A stretch of DNA of 64,000 nt from Ichthyophis bannanicus (lineage: Eukaryota > Chordata > Amphibia > Gymnophiona > Ichthyophiidae). Positions 10,573 through 22,721 of this stretch are shown here, in pieces. The notes under the pieces are model-generated. The model saw nothing but the letters and a program-made list of their open reading frames with translations, ran no database searches and was not told the origin of the DNA. Location: contig CM066037.1 of the NCBI GenBank assembly GCA_033557465.1, forward strand, positions 205,901,156 through 205,965,155, in the 5' to 3' direction. Made by a program: the position numbers and the translations under genes. Positions within the stretch are counted from its first letter, which is position 1, and the number at the start of each line of letters is the position of its first letter.

Positions 10573-12675
10573 TAATCTCACCTTGGATAGATTATCAAAA
10601 TCTACAGCTGATCCTGCAAGGAAAAAGTCCTACAAAAAAACATTCTTCACTAGAAAGAAGAAGTTCTACCCCTCCTATACCCAGCAAGGGCATCGTTCAG
10701 GTCAGTCTGCCCAAAAGGGTCAACAACAACCTAAACAAAGAAAAACAAGGCTGCTAAGCCTCAACCAGCTCAGCAGACTCAGCCTCCACAGGGGCTTTGA
10801 CTCCCATCTAGAGAACTTTGTCTTCCTGGCCCTGAACGGGCCAGAGCCTTCCACCATTCCAGGAAGGTTATGTTATTTTGCCCCCAGATGGGGGCAGATA
10901 ACAGCAGAAAATTGGACTCTGTCCATTGTAAGAGAGGGATACAAGCTTCACTTCCTCAGCATGCCCCCTCCTACAATGGTAAGACAGTTCAATTCTCATA
11001 CCTCTCTCAACTCCCAGTTAGATCACGAGGTCAGTCTGCTTCTTGCCCAAGGGGCAATAGAAGAAGTACCTATTCATCAACAAGGTGCAGGGTTCTATCC
11101 CAGACCCATTTTGGACCTCAGAGAATTGAACAAATTCCTGTGCAAAGAGAAATTCAAAATGATTTCTCTGGGAACTCTACTGCCATACCTTCAGAGTCAG
11201 GACTGGCTTTGTTCTCTAGATCTCAAGGATGCGTACTCTCATGTTCTCATCCATCCAACTCACCGAAGGTTTCTTCGCTTTCTGTTTCAAGGGAAGCACT
11301 ACCAATACAGAGTTCTTCCTTTTGGCCTGGCCACGGCACCAAGGGTGTTCACAAAATGCATGGCTGTGGTGGCAGCATTTCTCCACACCCTAAAAATATT
11401 CATCTTCCCTTACTTGGATGATTGGCTCATTCGAGCCCCACCAGAGCCAGAGGCCAGGTTTTCTCTATCTCGCACAATGCGTATCCTTCAGTATTTGACA
11501 CTTGTCATAAACTTCCCAAAATCCAACCTAGCTCCCACTCAGTCTTTAGAGTTCATAGGAGCCCTGCTGGATACCAGACAGACAAGGGCCTATCTTCCAC
11601 AGTCCCGCTGCCTTCGCATTGTGCAGTTAGTTTCCCAAGCAATGCTAAAGTCTCACCTCACTGCTTGGAAAATGTTACAATTGCTAGGCCACATTGGCAT
11701 CCACCGTGCTCGCCTCCATATGAGAGCAGCCCAGTGGACTCTGTCCACTCAGTGGACTCAGGCGTCAGGTTGCCTGTCAGACAAAATAGCAACCTCAGAT
11801 CGTCTTATTTTGTCTTTCCAATGGTGGCAGTCACCCCAGAATCTGTTGGTGGGGGTCCCCTTTTCAGCAACCCCCACCCCAAGTAACTCTTAACAACAGA
11901 TGCCTCACAGGTGGGTTGGGGAGCCCATTTGCAAGGCCTCTCTACCCAGGGTTCCTGGACTCCACAGGAGACCGATCTACACCTCAATCTCCTAATGCTC
12001 AGAGCAATCTTTCTTGCTCTTCGAGTGTTTCACACCCAGCTCAGCTACAAAACTGTCCTAATTCAAACGGACAACCAGGTAGCCATGTTCTATGTGAACA
12101 AGCAGGGCGGAACAGGCTCTCTGTCGCTCTGCAATGAAGCTTTGCGACTTTGGGCCCTCGCCAGAGAGCAGCAAATCCATCTCCTTGCAGTGTATCTTCC
12201 AGGCATTCAAAACTTTTGGGCAGACAGTCTCAGTCGAGTTCTGCTTCCACACGAATGGTCTCTCCATGCAGACCAGGTGGCCAAAATTTTCCAATTTTGG
12301 GGAACCCCGGACATAGACCTCTTTGCAAGTCCGCTGAATGCCAAACTTCCCCGGTTCTGTTCCAGAATGCCGGCTCAGGGTTGTCAGGCCAGGGATGCCT
12401 TCCTCCTCCATTGGGGTTGGGACTTTCTGTATGCCTTCCCACCCATTCCCCTAATTCCCAGAACTTTATTTAAGCTTCAGAGAGACAGAGGCCATATGAT
12501 TCTCAAAGCCCCACATTGACCACGACAAGTGTGGTACCCTCTGCTCTTACATCTCTCTCAAGCTCCATCTCTGGAGTTAGGATCTGCTCCAGATCTCCTA
12601 TTCCAGGAGGACGGTATGCTGTGGCATCCCAATCCCCAGTCTCTACATCTCAGGGCCTGGTTGCTAAAAGCCTAG
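10448..12675 (+). pseudogene. DIRS copy A reverse transcriptase / RNase H / methyltransferase-like polyprotein, broken
   Basis: Recognisable protein begins near 10790. The RT blocks are ILDLRELNKFL (near 11110), LDLKDAYSHVLIHP (near 11217), YRVLPFGLATAPRVFTKCM (near 11310) and catalytic FPYLDDWLI (near 11407). About 12 codons that relatives have just before ILDLREL are missing. A frameshift near 11885 separates the RT from RNase H (LTTDASQVGWGAH, then QTDNQVAMFYVNKQGGTG). The C-terminal methyltransferase-like part has DIDLFASPLNAKLPRFCS and YAFPPIPLIPRTLFK, interrupted by a TGA at 12517, and ends at the LRAWLLKA stop (12673-12675). The last 160 bases overlap the recombinase frame. Confidence 0.85.
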
Positions 12676-13711
12676 AACTTCATGGTCTTAACCTTTCTCA
12701 GCAAGTAAAGGATATCCTTTATGTTTCTAGGAAACCATCCACAAGACGCTCTTATACTTTCAAGTGGAAAAGGTTTTCCATATGGTGTTCGCAGAAGGGT
12801 CTTAACCCTCTTGCAATATCTCTGGAATCATTACTGGAATATCTCCTTCATTTGTCTAATGCAGGGCTTAAGACCAATTCAGTGAGAGTTCATTTGAGTG
12901 CTATTGCAGCTTCTCTCAAGCCTTTAAATGGGCAACCTATTTCCTCTTATCCTATCATAGCGAGATTTATGAGAGGCCTTCTTCTAACTAAGCTTCCCGT
13001 TAAGCCACCACCGGTGGCATGGGATTTAAATCTGGTTCTTGGCCAGCTCATGAAGCCACCTTTTGAACCATTAGCGACTACACCTTTGAAATTCCTTTTC
13101 TGGAAGGTTATTTTTCTTATTGCAATCACATCAGCACGTCACATCAGTGAATTGCAAGCACTGGTGGCTGATCCTCCTTATACAAGGTTCCATCATGATA
13201 TGGTATTCCTTAGGACTCATCCTCACTTTATGCCAAAGGTGGTTTCACCTTTTCATTTAAACCAAGCAGTTTACCTTCCTGTTTTTTCCCAAGGCCTCAT
13301 GCCTCTAATGCAGAAAGGAATCTTCATACTTTGGACTGTAAAAGAGCTTTGGCCTTTTACTTGCAAAGGACGCAGCAACATAGAAGGTCCTCTCAACTCT
13401 TTGTTGCTTTTGATCCTAGTCATTTAGGACTTCCAGTCTCCAAAAGAACACTGTCCAACTGAATTGCACAGTGTATATCTTTTGCCTATCGGAGTAAGAA
13501 ACTTCCTCTTGAAGGCCATGTCACAGCGCACAATGTGAGAGCCATGGCAGCCTCTATGGCTCATCCTCACTCTGTGTCTATCGACAACATCTGCCGAGCA
13601 GCTACCTGGGCCTCGGTTCATACCTTCACAGCCCATTACTGCTTGGACAAGGACTCCCACCGGGATGCCTTGTTTGGTCAGGCTGTTCTTCAACACCTGT
13701 TCCATACTTAA
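12516..13711 (+). pseudogene. DIRS copy A tyrosine recombinase, catalytic Arg lost
   Basis: The N-terminal DNA-binding part is STRRSYTFKWKRFSIW (near 12740) and VRVHLSAIAAS. In the catalytic part the first conserved Arg box reads TSARHISELQAL (near 13125), where relatives have SARR[VI]SEL, so the catalytic Arg has become His. A frameshift follows near 13290 and a stop sits near 13460. The HNVRAMA (His-x-x-Arg) and HTFTAHYC (nucleophile Tyr) boxes remain near 13530 and 13618-13640. This enzyme would close and integrate the circular DNA form; this copy cannot. Confidence 0.88.
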
Positions 13712-13826
13712 TCAACTCCTACCCACCATCCCTGGTAGTATGCCAGAGATCCATGGGGGGAAGTGGAGCCCTTTCAAAAGGGCTCACAACTTCTGGGGTT
13801 TCTCCCTGGCATCTGTAGCTAGGGAG

Positions 13827-13922
13827 TCCCCATATGTGAAGACTACATTCCTGCTTGTTCCTGGAGATAGCATAGTTACTCACCTGTAACAGGTGATCTC
13901 CAGGAACAGCAGGAATTTAGTC
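13827..13922 (+). repeat. Internal complementary region of DIRS copy A
   Basis: Joins the inverse of the left end (CTTGTTCCTGGAGAT) to the inverse of the right end (GCATAGTTACTCACCTG), then runs on as TGATCTCCAGGAACAGCAGG. This is the classical DIRS region thought to template circle closure. It contains the palindrome CACCTGTAACAGGTG. Confidence 0.85.
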
Positions 13923-14012
13923 TTCACAACCCACCCACCTCCCCTAGGAGTTGTATCTCTCTATCTCTCTCTTTTTCTCTCTCCCTCTCTCTTTGTTTCA
14001 GCTTTAAACTCA

Positions 14013-14203
14013 ACTGGAGAGAGACAGTTGGGAAAGGCAGGAAGGCAGCACGCAGGCGCTGTGGGATGCTCCCAAAAGCTTTCTAATTGGACACTGGGGA
14101 GCGTTCCCATGCAGGCTCCGTCGGTACCGACGATACCCATATGTGAAAACTAAATTCCTGCTGTTCCCGGAGATCACCTGTTACAGGTGAGTAACTATGC
14201 TTT
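14013..14203 (-). repeat. Right inverted terminal repeat of DIRS copy A
   Basis: Inverse copy of 8559-8715, extended at its outer edge by CACCTGTTACAGGTGAGTAA. That edge contains a strong splice-donor look-alike (CAG|GTGAGT, 14184-14192). Confidence 0.88.
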
Positions 14204-15748
<1,545 letters not shown>

Positions 15749-16111
15749 TCTCAGTGAACAAGCAGGAAGTCAGTCCTCATATATGGGTGACGGCACTGAT
15801 GGAGCCCGCGCGGAAGCATCTTCCCAGCTTTCAAAGGATGCCATCTTGCCTCGGTCTCCGTTTTTCCGCGGAGCCCTTCGGACGTTGTTCTTTTTTCCCC
15901 CAGAAAAAGTCAGATTTTTTTATAGTTAAATTTTGTCCGGTTTGCGTACCATTTCCTTCCCGCTCCGTGTTAGCTCGCCTTGGTTTCACTCCTCAGGTTC
16001 ATCTAGCCATTTGTCACTTTTTTCATCAAGGTGTTCCTCGATTGGCATTCACGCCCTTTTTTAGCCGAAGGCCTTGGACCCCTGCCGGGAGGCAGGGACT
16101 CCCTTTTTCCG

Positions 16112-17682
16112 ATAGCCACGAGTGGTTTCAAAAAGTGTGAGCCGTGTGGCAAAGTCATGTCACTTACCGACCCACATGACTTTTGCCTCTGATGCCTTGT
16201 CCCGGAGCACAGTGACTCCGACTGCAAGCTCTGCAGAAGAATGACTCCAAAGGCCTTAAAGAGTCACCATCAGCAGCAGGAAAATTTTTCTCAGAAGTCT
16301 GACTCTGTCCCAGAGTTTCTGGTAACATCATGCTCTAGGGCCCCCTTTCCGATACCTTGATGCCACACAAAGCAAGAGCCTCCTCGGAGTCCCACGACTG
16401 CGGCTCCTCCAAGTGGAAGTCCCCGGAGGTGGATCAGGGAAGAAAGTGAAATCCCACTCAAGTCCCGCAGTCCCAGGCATGAATCCGAGGAGTCGGGGCA
16501 GCAGCGGCCCTCCAAGTTGCCCCGTAAGGAGTCGTTGGCTCCTGCCGACCAGTCTCGGGCCTTCGAGGCCATCCTCATGGAGGACTCCCCCTCAACAGTA
16601 TCTGGTCTCCATAATAACATGGACCTGAAGTCCTCTGTGCCCACGTTATCATGGAGACCAGAATGGCAGCTCTAGAGAGCAGTATATCTGCCCTAGTGGC
16701 CATGCAGCAGGCATTTATGTCTGGCTCATCCAGTTCATCCACCCCGACGATGGGACCCTCTACAGCGAAGACTTCCTTGGATGTTGAACTGGTCCTTGAG
16801 CACCATCGGCCTCGAGAGAGCCCCCGGCACCGGTCAAAGTCCTGGTCCTGGCCAAGACTCTCGTGATCAAGACCAAGGCCTATGAGGACCCGCGAACTGA
16901 GGAATTTGAGATATTCCAATATGAGGCACCTCCGAAGGAAACCATTATGGTTCCTGTGCCCCCAATCCTTGACCACCGCCGCCTCCGGATCTGGGAAAGA
17001 CCAGCATCAGTACAAAAGTCAGCAGGCACCTCGATACCATATACTGGGTATGCCGGAGTCCTGGGTTCCAAAAGTCCCAGCTCCCCCACAGCTCAATGGT
17101 CGTGGAGTCAACCATGCGCAGCTTAAGAGCTAAAAAACACCACCCAGCAGGGAGGCCCAAATCCTCAACTGGGAAGGCCTTTCTGGGCTTGATGCTAGCA
17201 TGCCAAATCCACTCATACCCAGCTCTACATCAGCATGTACCTGAAGGAACTATCAAGGGAGCTCGGGGGATTCTCGGCAGGCTTCGATGGAGAACCCTTA
17301 CAGAGGTTCAAGACCCTAACCTCGGTGGTAAAAGTATGTTCGAAGTTCCTGTCCAGAGCAGCCTATGATGGCTTCAAGTTATCGGCTCGGGTGGCCACCA
17401 CAGGCAAAGCTTCAGTCGTCAGACTTGGAACAATGGGTGCAAGGCAGACTGATCGATGTCCCCTGCACAGGTGAGAACCTGTTCGGGAAGTCCATGGCGG
17501 ACTATGGGGAAAAACCCTTCTTCCCGAGGAAGAAAGTGGGCTTCAGTACTACTCCACACTTCCAAGCCTTCTCGGGCCCTTAGCAGACCCAGCAACAAAA
17601 AGGCCAAGGACACGATCCCAGAAAGCAGAAAGTCCCGAAGCCCCAGCCCGGGGGATGCTTTTGACTTCCTGGGTGCCTAGCC
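16112..17682 (+). pseudogene. DIRS copy B gag, start codon lost
   Basis: The expected start reads ATA (16112-16114) where relatives have ATGGC; downstream is SGFKKCEPCGKVMSLTDPHD in the usual Cys/His array, then a stop. Later family blocks survive in scattered frames: EELEIFQYEAPPKE-like text near 16900, the VESTMR and ALGRKA-like stretch near 17100-17190, LYISMYLKELSRELGGFSAG near 17225 and SSDLEQWVQGRLIDVPCTGE near 17415. No intact frame longer than about 80 codons remains. Confidence 0.75.
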
Positions 17683-18663
17683 CTGTTTGCTCACAGGTGG
17701 ACAGCCATCACCACCGATACCTGGGTGTTACAGGTGGTCAAGGAGAGTTATCTCCTCCACTTACATCAGGCATTTCCCTCGTTCTTCCCAGGAGAGCCCA
17801 CCAGGCCTCTCCTTCACTAGACCCTGCTCCTCACCAAGCTAGCAGGATTACTCCAGGACAAAGCAGTGGAGCGAGTCCCAAGACACCTCTGGGACACCAG
17901 CTTCTACTCCAGATACTTCCTCGTCCCCAAGGGAACTGGGGGCCTCAGGCCCATCCTGGACCTGCGAGAGCTCAACAGGTTTCTGGTCAGGGAAAAGTTG
18001 GAACACTGCTGCCATTCCTCCTGCAGGGAGATTGGCTTTGCTCCTTGACCTAAAGGATGCCTACACTCACATCCTAATCCACCCCAGCCACATAAAATAT
18101 CTCGTTCAAGGTGGGGGGACAGCACTTACCAATGCAGGGTACTGCCCTTCAGGCTGGCTTCATTTCTAATGGTCTTCACAGAATGCCTCACGGTAGTCAC
18201 AGCCCACTTCAGGCTTCAAGGGGCCTTTGCCTTCCTCTTACCTGGACGACTGGCTCATAAAGGAGGACACAGTGGCAGAGACAGAATGCACCACCAGATG
18301 CACCATAAACACCCTGCAGCACCCTGGGGTTTGTCATAAACCACCCCAAGTCCCACCTCACTCCCACTCAGAGCTTAGAGTTCATAGGGGCACAGCTGAA
18401 CACCCTTCAGGCAAAAGTCTTCCTCCCCCAGGAGCGGTCAGTACACCTCTGGGAAATAGCCGCAGAGGTGCAATGGCACAGGGCAGTGCTGATAGCCCCT
18501 CAGTGGCCCAGACAGCCCTGGTTCCCACAGCTCCTCTCCCTGTCGACGGTACTGCCGATTCCCCTGTACCAAGCCCCAGGACTACTCGTGCAGGTGCAGG
18601 GCTCTCTCTTACACTCTAACCTGGAGTTCCTCTCACTCATGGCTTGGCTGCTGAAAGGGTAGT
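17683..18663 (+). pseudogene. DIRS copy B reverse transcriptase remnant, RNase H deleted
   Basis: RT blocks visible are FYSRYFLVPKGTGGLRPILD (near 17905) and LRELNRFLVREKL, then degraded DLKDAYTHILIHP near 18050 and a broken YLDDWLIK near 18240. Near 18460 the sequence passes directly from the region after LEFIGAQLNT to APQWPRQPWFP and LMAWLLKG. RNase H and most of the methyltransferase-like part, about 1.2 kb in copy F, are therefore missing. Confidence 0.78.
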
Positions 18664-19686
18664 ACTAGCTCATTTCAACCTTCCATGGGACATGGAGGAC
18701 ATCCTCCGGGCTTCTCAGAAGGCCTCAACGAGAAGGGCGTATGCATTCAAGTGGTGACGTTTCTCACTGTGGCGCACTGAAAAGTGGACGAACCCATTCT
18801 CCTGCTCAGTGTGCGTGATACTCCAATACCTCCTGCACCTATCGCAGGCGGGACTGAAGTGTACTCAGTCAGAGTACACCTGAGCGCCATCATGGCACAT
18901 CAGCACTCCATCGAGGGAAAGCCCCTCTCAGCTCAGCCCCTCATATCTTGGTTTCTATGGAGCCTCATGTTGTCCAAGCCCATTATCCACCCTCTGGCGT
19001 GGAATGGGACCCTAATGTGGTGCTCTCGCAACTCACTAAGCCTCCATTTGAGTCGTTAGCTACCTGCCATCTGCGATATCTCTCCTGGAAGGTCACCTTC
19101 GTGGTAGCACTCATATCAGTTCACAGAGTCAGTAAGCTCCAGGCTCTGATGGAAGAGCCTCCCTACACCAGGTTCTACAAGAACAGGGTGGTGCTCCGCA
19201 CACACCCTCTGCCGAACGTGGTGTCCCCATTCCACCTCAATCAGGAATTGATACTGCCCACCTTCTTTCGCAGGCCTCATGCAGGCAGGGTGGAGACTAT
19301 TCTCCATACTCTGGATTGCAAAAGAGCCCTGTCCTCCTACCTGCAGCGGACTCAGCACCACTGCAAAACTCAACAGCTTTTCGTATCCCATGACCCCAGC
19401 CGTCTGGGGCTCCCAGTGACAAAACGAACTCTGTCCACTTGGGTGGCAGACTGTATTACCCTATGAGCAAGCGGGTATCCTACTGGGCCAGAGAGTCATG
19501 GCACACCACGTCAGGGCCATGGCTACTTCCATGACCAATCTGCGTTCTGTCCCCATGATGGAAATTTGCCGGGCCACCATCTGGTCTTCGGTCCATACTA
19601 TCGCAGCTCACTACTTCCTGAAGAGGGAGTCCCAATGGGACAATGCCTTCAGCCAGGACATGCTCCATAATCTCTTCGGGGTATAG
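18664..19686 (+). pseudogene. DIRS copy B tyrosine recombinase, broken
   Basis: Fragments are VRVHLSAIMAHQHSIEG (near 18870), the Arg box ISVHRVSKLQALM (near 19115; catalytic Arg kept but the following Glu is Lys), THPLPNVVSPFHLNQE, MAHHVRAMATS (near 19498) and VHTIAAHYFLKRES (near 19590). Frame changes and stops (for example after WVADCITL) prevent a full protein. Confidence 0.8.
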
Positions 19687-20185
19687 GCACCTCCTGCCCT
19701 CCGTCCCTTCTTTGTTAAAGCTACCAGAGTGCTGGTTCTCTGCCGGACACCAGGGTCTTGCGAGAGTCTCTTTTAGGGATTCAACTGCTTCTGACCACGG
19801 CTCACCTTTGCAGGTCGCTGTGACATTTTTGTACAGGTTCTCGGTAGCCTGTAGCTAGGGAGTCCCATATGTGAGGACTGACTTCCTGCTTGTTCCTGGA
19901 GAAAACATAGTTACTCACCTGTAAAAGGTGTTCTCTGGGGACAGCAGGAATCAGTCCTCACAACCCTACCTCCCTCCCCTTAGAGATGCCTCTTTACCAT
20001 CTTTTATTTTTGCTGTCTTAGCTATGTCATTGGACTGAGGCAAGATGGTGCATCTCCCAAAGGCTTTCTTTGAAAGCTGGGGGAGATGCTTCCGCACGGC
20101 CTCTGTCAGCGCCGATGTCACCCATATGTGAGGACTGATTCCTGCTGTCCCCGGAGAATATCTGTTACAGGTGAGTAACTACGCC

Positions 20186-20589
20186 TTTTCTATGGATATA
20201 TTCTTACTGAAGTCTGAGCCAATGCAGGTGTTAAGATGCTTGGAGCCATTAGCACACATTTCTATGCCAAGCCCTGCATTTCTCCTGGCGTTTCTGTGTA
20301 GGATAGGGCCTGAGAAAGGAAAGGTACAGACAGCTCTGCATGTCTTTAACACCCTATTGCTGTTGTTACCTTCTGCCGTCAAGGCCTGGACAGGCCCCAT
20401 TTCTGTAAGCAACATCCACTGGGAGGGGGATGGAGGAAATGTGCCATTATGCCACCATAAGGTGGTAGTTTTATAAGTAATTTTCCTTGTGTAAAGCATG
20501 TTTTACCAATGGCAAATAGCTCTCAAATTACGCAAGGGTTTACACACATGCCAAATACTTTATATTTTCTGTGTGTAAGTCCTTCTCCG
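20186..20589 (+). other. Intron, no recognised element
   Basis: About 400 bases of apparently unique intronic DNA between DIRS copies. No coding signal accepted. Confidence 0.45.
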
Positions 20590-20770
20590 GGAACAAACAG
20601 TAAGTCAGTCCTCACATACTGTATGCCTATGGGAGATGCACCACTTATGTGTGGTTCCCTTCCCGTCCAAGGGTGCCATCTTGCCTCAGTCTCCTTTTTT
20701 CCACGGAGACCACTGGACGTCTGTCCCATTTCCCCAGAAAAAGTGTCTCTTTTTTGCCTTAAAATTATCC
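20590..20770 (+). mobile_element. Solo 5' end fragment of a family-2 DIRS element
   Basis: Contains the family-2 left terminus (TCTCCGGGAACAAACAG, AAGTCAGTCCTCACATA), the GGTGCCATCTTGCC and TTTTTTCCACGGAGACC blocks and the start of the leader, about 180 bases in all, then abuts the complete left end of copy C. The remainder of this older copy is absent, including beyond copy C's right end at 37173. Confidence 0.75.
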
Positions 20771-22721
20771 TTTCTCCAGGAACAAGCAGGAAGTCAGTCC
20801 TCACATATGGGTGACATCAGCACCGATAGAAACTGCGTGGAGCATTTCCCCAGCTTTCAAAGAAAGCCTTTGGGAATGCCACCATACATGCATGGTCCCC
20901 CTCCCGCCCAAGGATGCCGTCTTGATCAGTCTTCCTTTTTCCACGGAGCCCTTCGGACACACGTCCCTCTACCTCGGGAAAAAGTCTCATAATTGTCTCT
21001 CTAATTCCGGTTTCCTGGACCTCTTCCCACTGTCCCCAGTGCCCTACCTCGGCAGTGGGCCCCACGACTTTGCTGTTTTTCCTTTTTTCTTCGTGAGTTT
21101 GTTTCTAATGCATTTTGTTCCCTTTTCAACTGCTGGCTGAGCCAAAGGTCTTTGACCTTGCAGGGTTTCTTTTTGCCCCCATGGACTCCGGTTTCAAAAA
21201 GTGTGACAGATGCTCCAAAAACATGTTGCTCACGGACACCCATGACTATTATCTTAGGTGCCTAGGAACTGACCACAACCTGGAGCTCTGCTCCCTTTGT
21301 AAACAAATGTCCTCCAAGGCCATCCAGAGCCATAAACAGAAGCTGGACAATATTTTCCGCAAGACAGCCCCAGTGTTCCCGGTTGCTTCCCCTCCACCGA
21401 CCTTCAGCCTCTGGGGTCCCGTGCGGCCACTCCGCAGCCCCGGCATCATTCTGAGCAAGAGTCCCCCGAAAGGGAATGGAAGAAGAAGAAGAAGGCCTCG
21501 AGGACCCTGTTGGGGGTTCCAGACAAGCGTGAGCGTTCTCGCGCTTGGTCCCTCAGTCCCCCTTGGCAGTTTCAACAGTCAGAGCGGCCATGAAAGGTAC
21601 CTCATACAGATACAGAGTCCTCTGGCAATGGCGCCCTGTCTCCCGAGGGTCGTCCCGGTGAGGACGCCTCCCCTTCTTGACTCCCAACCCAGTCACCCTA
21701 GTGTCGGCATCGCAAGGCCCCACTCCCAAGTGGGAGGCCCAAATGCTGGCAATGGAGCGCAGCATTTCTGCCTTCCTTCCTGCCCAGTAGGCTCTGGTGC
21801 CAGGCCCTGCTGGCACAGCCCTGAGACCTCGAGGGCTATGCCTATAATGGCTCCCCAGACCACCGTGACAACCTCTGAGAGCCAGGGGCCTCGTGAGGGA
21901 TCCCGGCAGAGGTCTCGATCTCCATCCTGATCTTCGGGTGCGAGATCTTCCTGGGCCAGCACCTCCGGCTCCAGGTGGGCTTCGGCCTTGAGAGCCCAGC
22001 GCACAGCATAAGCTCTGCCCAAGCAACCTAGCTCAGAGTCTTCCTCGGAAATCTCGGCTGGGAGTTACACTTCCCCTGAATCCTGGGTTCATCGGGACCT
22101 CCCCTCGGATCTTTCTCCACCTGTTCAGAAGGTAGTGGTCTCCTCCCAAAGACGCCTCTTTTCTGGAGTTTGTGCGGAACATGGCTTGAGCCCTAGCACT
22201 CTCCACGCAATCCGAGGAGGAGCCCCATGCGGAGGAACTCGATATTTTACAATATGAGGCTCTGCCGAGGGAATCCCTCATGGTCCCGGTTCCACCCATC
22301 CTAGCCCGGCTGCTCCTCCGCATGTGAGAGACACCTGTGTCTGTCCCCATCATCAGCAAGTGCCTGGATGCCATGTTCAGGGTCCAGCGGGGTCCTGACT
22401 TCCGGAAGGCCCGGCTTCCTCATACCTCGATGATGGTGGAGTCTGCCATGCAGAAGCAAAAGAGCCCAAAAACTCACTCTTCGGTCCCGCTGGGAAGGGA
22501 ATCTCGTGCCCTCGATGCCCTTGGGCGTAAGGCCTACCAAGGCTCCATGCTGGCGTGCTGCATCCTGGCTTACGAGCTATATATAAGCATATTCCTTTGT
22601 GATCTCACGAAGGAGCTTGGAGGTTTCAAGGCGGGCCTCGATGGCGATTACCTTCGCCGCTTCCAGTCCCTCCTGAAGAAAAGGGGGGGGGGGGGACTGT
22701 TCAAAGTACCTTTCTTGCACT

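Larger units (their letters stand above)
8553..14203 (+). mobile_element. DIRS-type retrotransposon, copy A (family 1), complete but mutated
   Basis: A tyrosine-recombinase retrotransposon of about 5.65 kb lying inside the RalGAP intron in the same orientation as the gene. It has a left terminal repeat beginning GATCTCCAGGAACAAGC, gag, RT/RNase H/methyltransferase-like and recombinase frames, an internal complementary region (13827-13922), and a right terminal repeat that is the inverse of the left, ending GGTGAGTAACTATGC. No flanking duplication is seen, as expected for DIRS elements, which insert as a circle through their recombinase. Copy D (38904-44631) is the same family. Stops, a frameshift and a lost catalytic Arg show that it is inactive. 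Confidence 0.92.
15749..20185 (+). mobile_element. DIRS-type retrotransposon, copy B (family 2), internally deleted
   Basis: The left end TTCTCAGTGAACAAGCAGGAA is followed by the family-2 inverted repeat (GGGTGACGGCACTGATGG...). Its inverse lies at about 20040-20160, and the element closes with GTTACAGGTGAGTAACTACG. An internal complementary region is at 19856-19965. At 4.4 kb it is over 1 kb shorter than copy F, because RNase H and most of the methyltransferase-like region are deleted near 18460. Many stops and frameshifts; inactive. Confidence 0.88.

Noticed and set aside
13939..14006. Pyrimidine-rich TCTCTC stretch ending in CAG, possible splice acceptor
   Set aside because: It lies in the DIRS leader and the sequence after it is the inverted repeat, not coding; kept only as part of the element.
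21553..22026. Minus-strand frame of 157 codons, Gly/Arg-rich
   Set aside because: Antisense of GC-rich DIRS gag; the plus strand holds the recognised gag blocks.
22683..22695. G13 run as a possible G-quadruplex or insertion scar
   Set aside because: It lies in decayed gag just before LTR1 and has no partner runs; it may also be an assembly homopolymer error.
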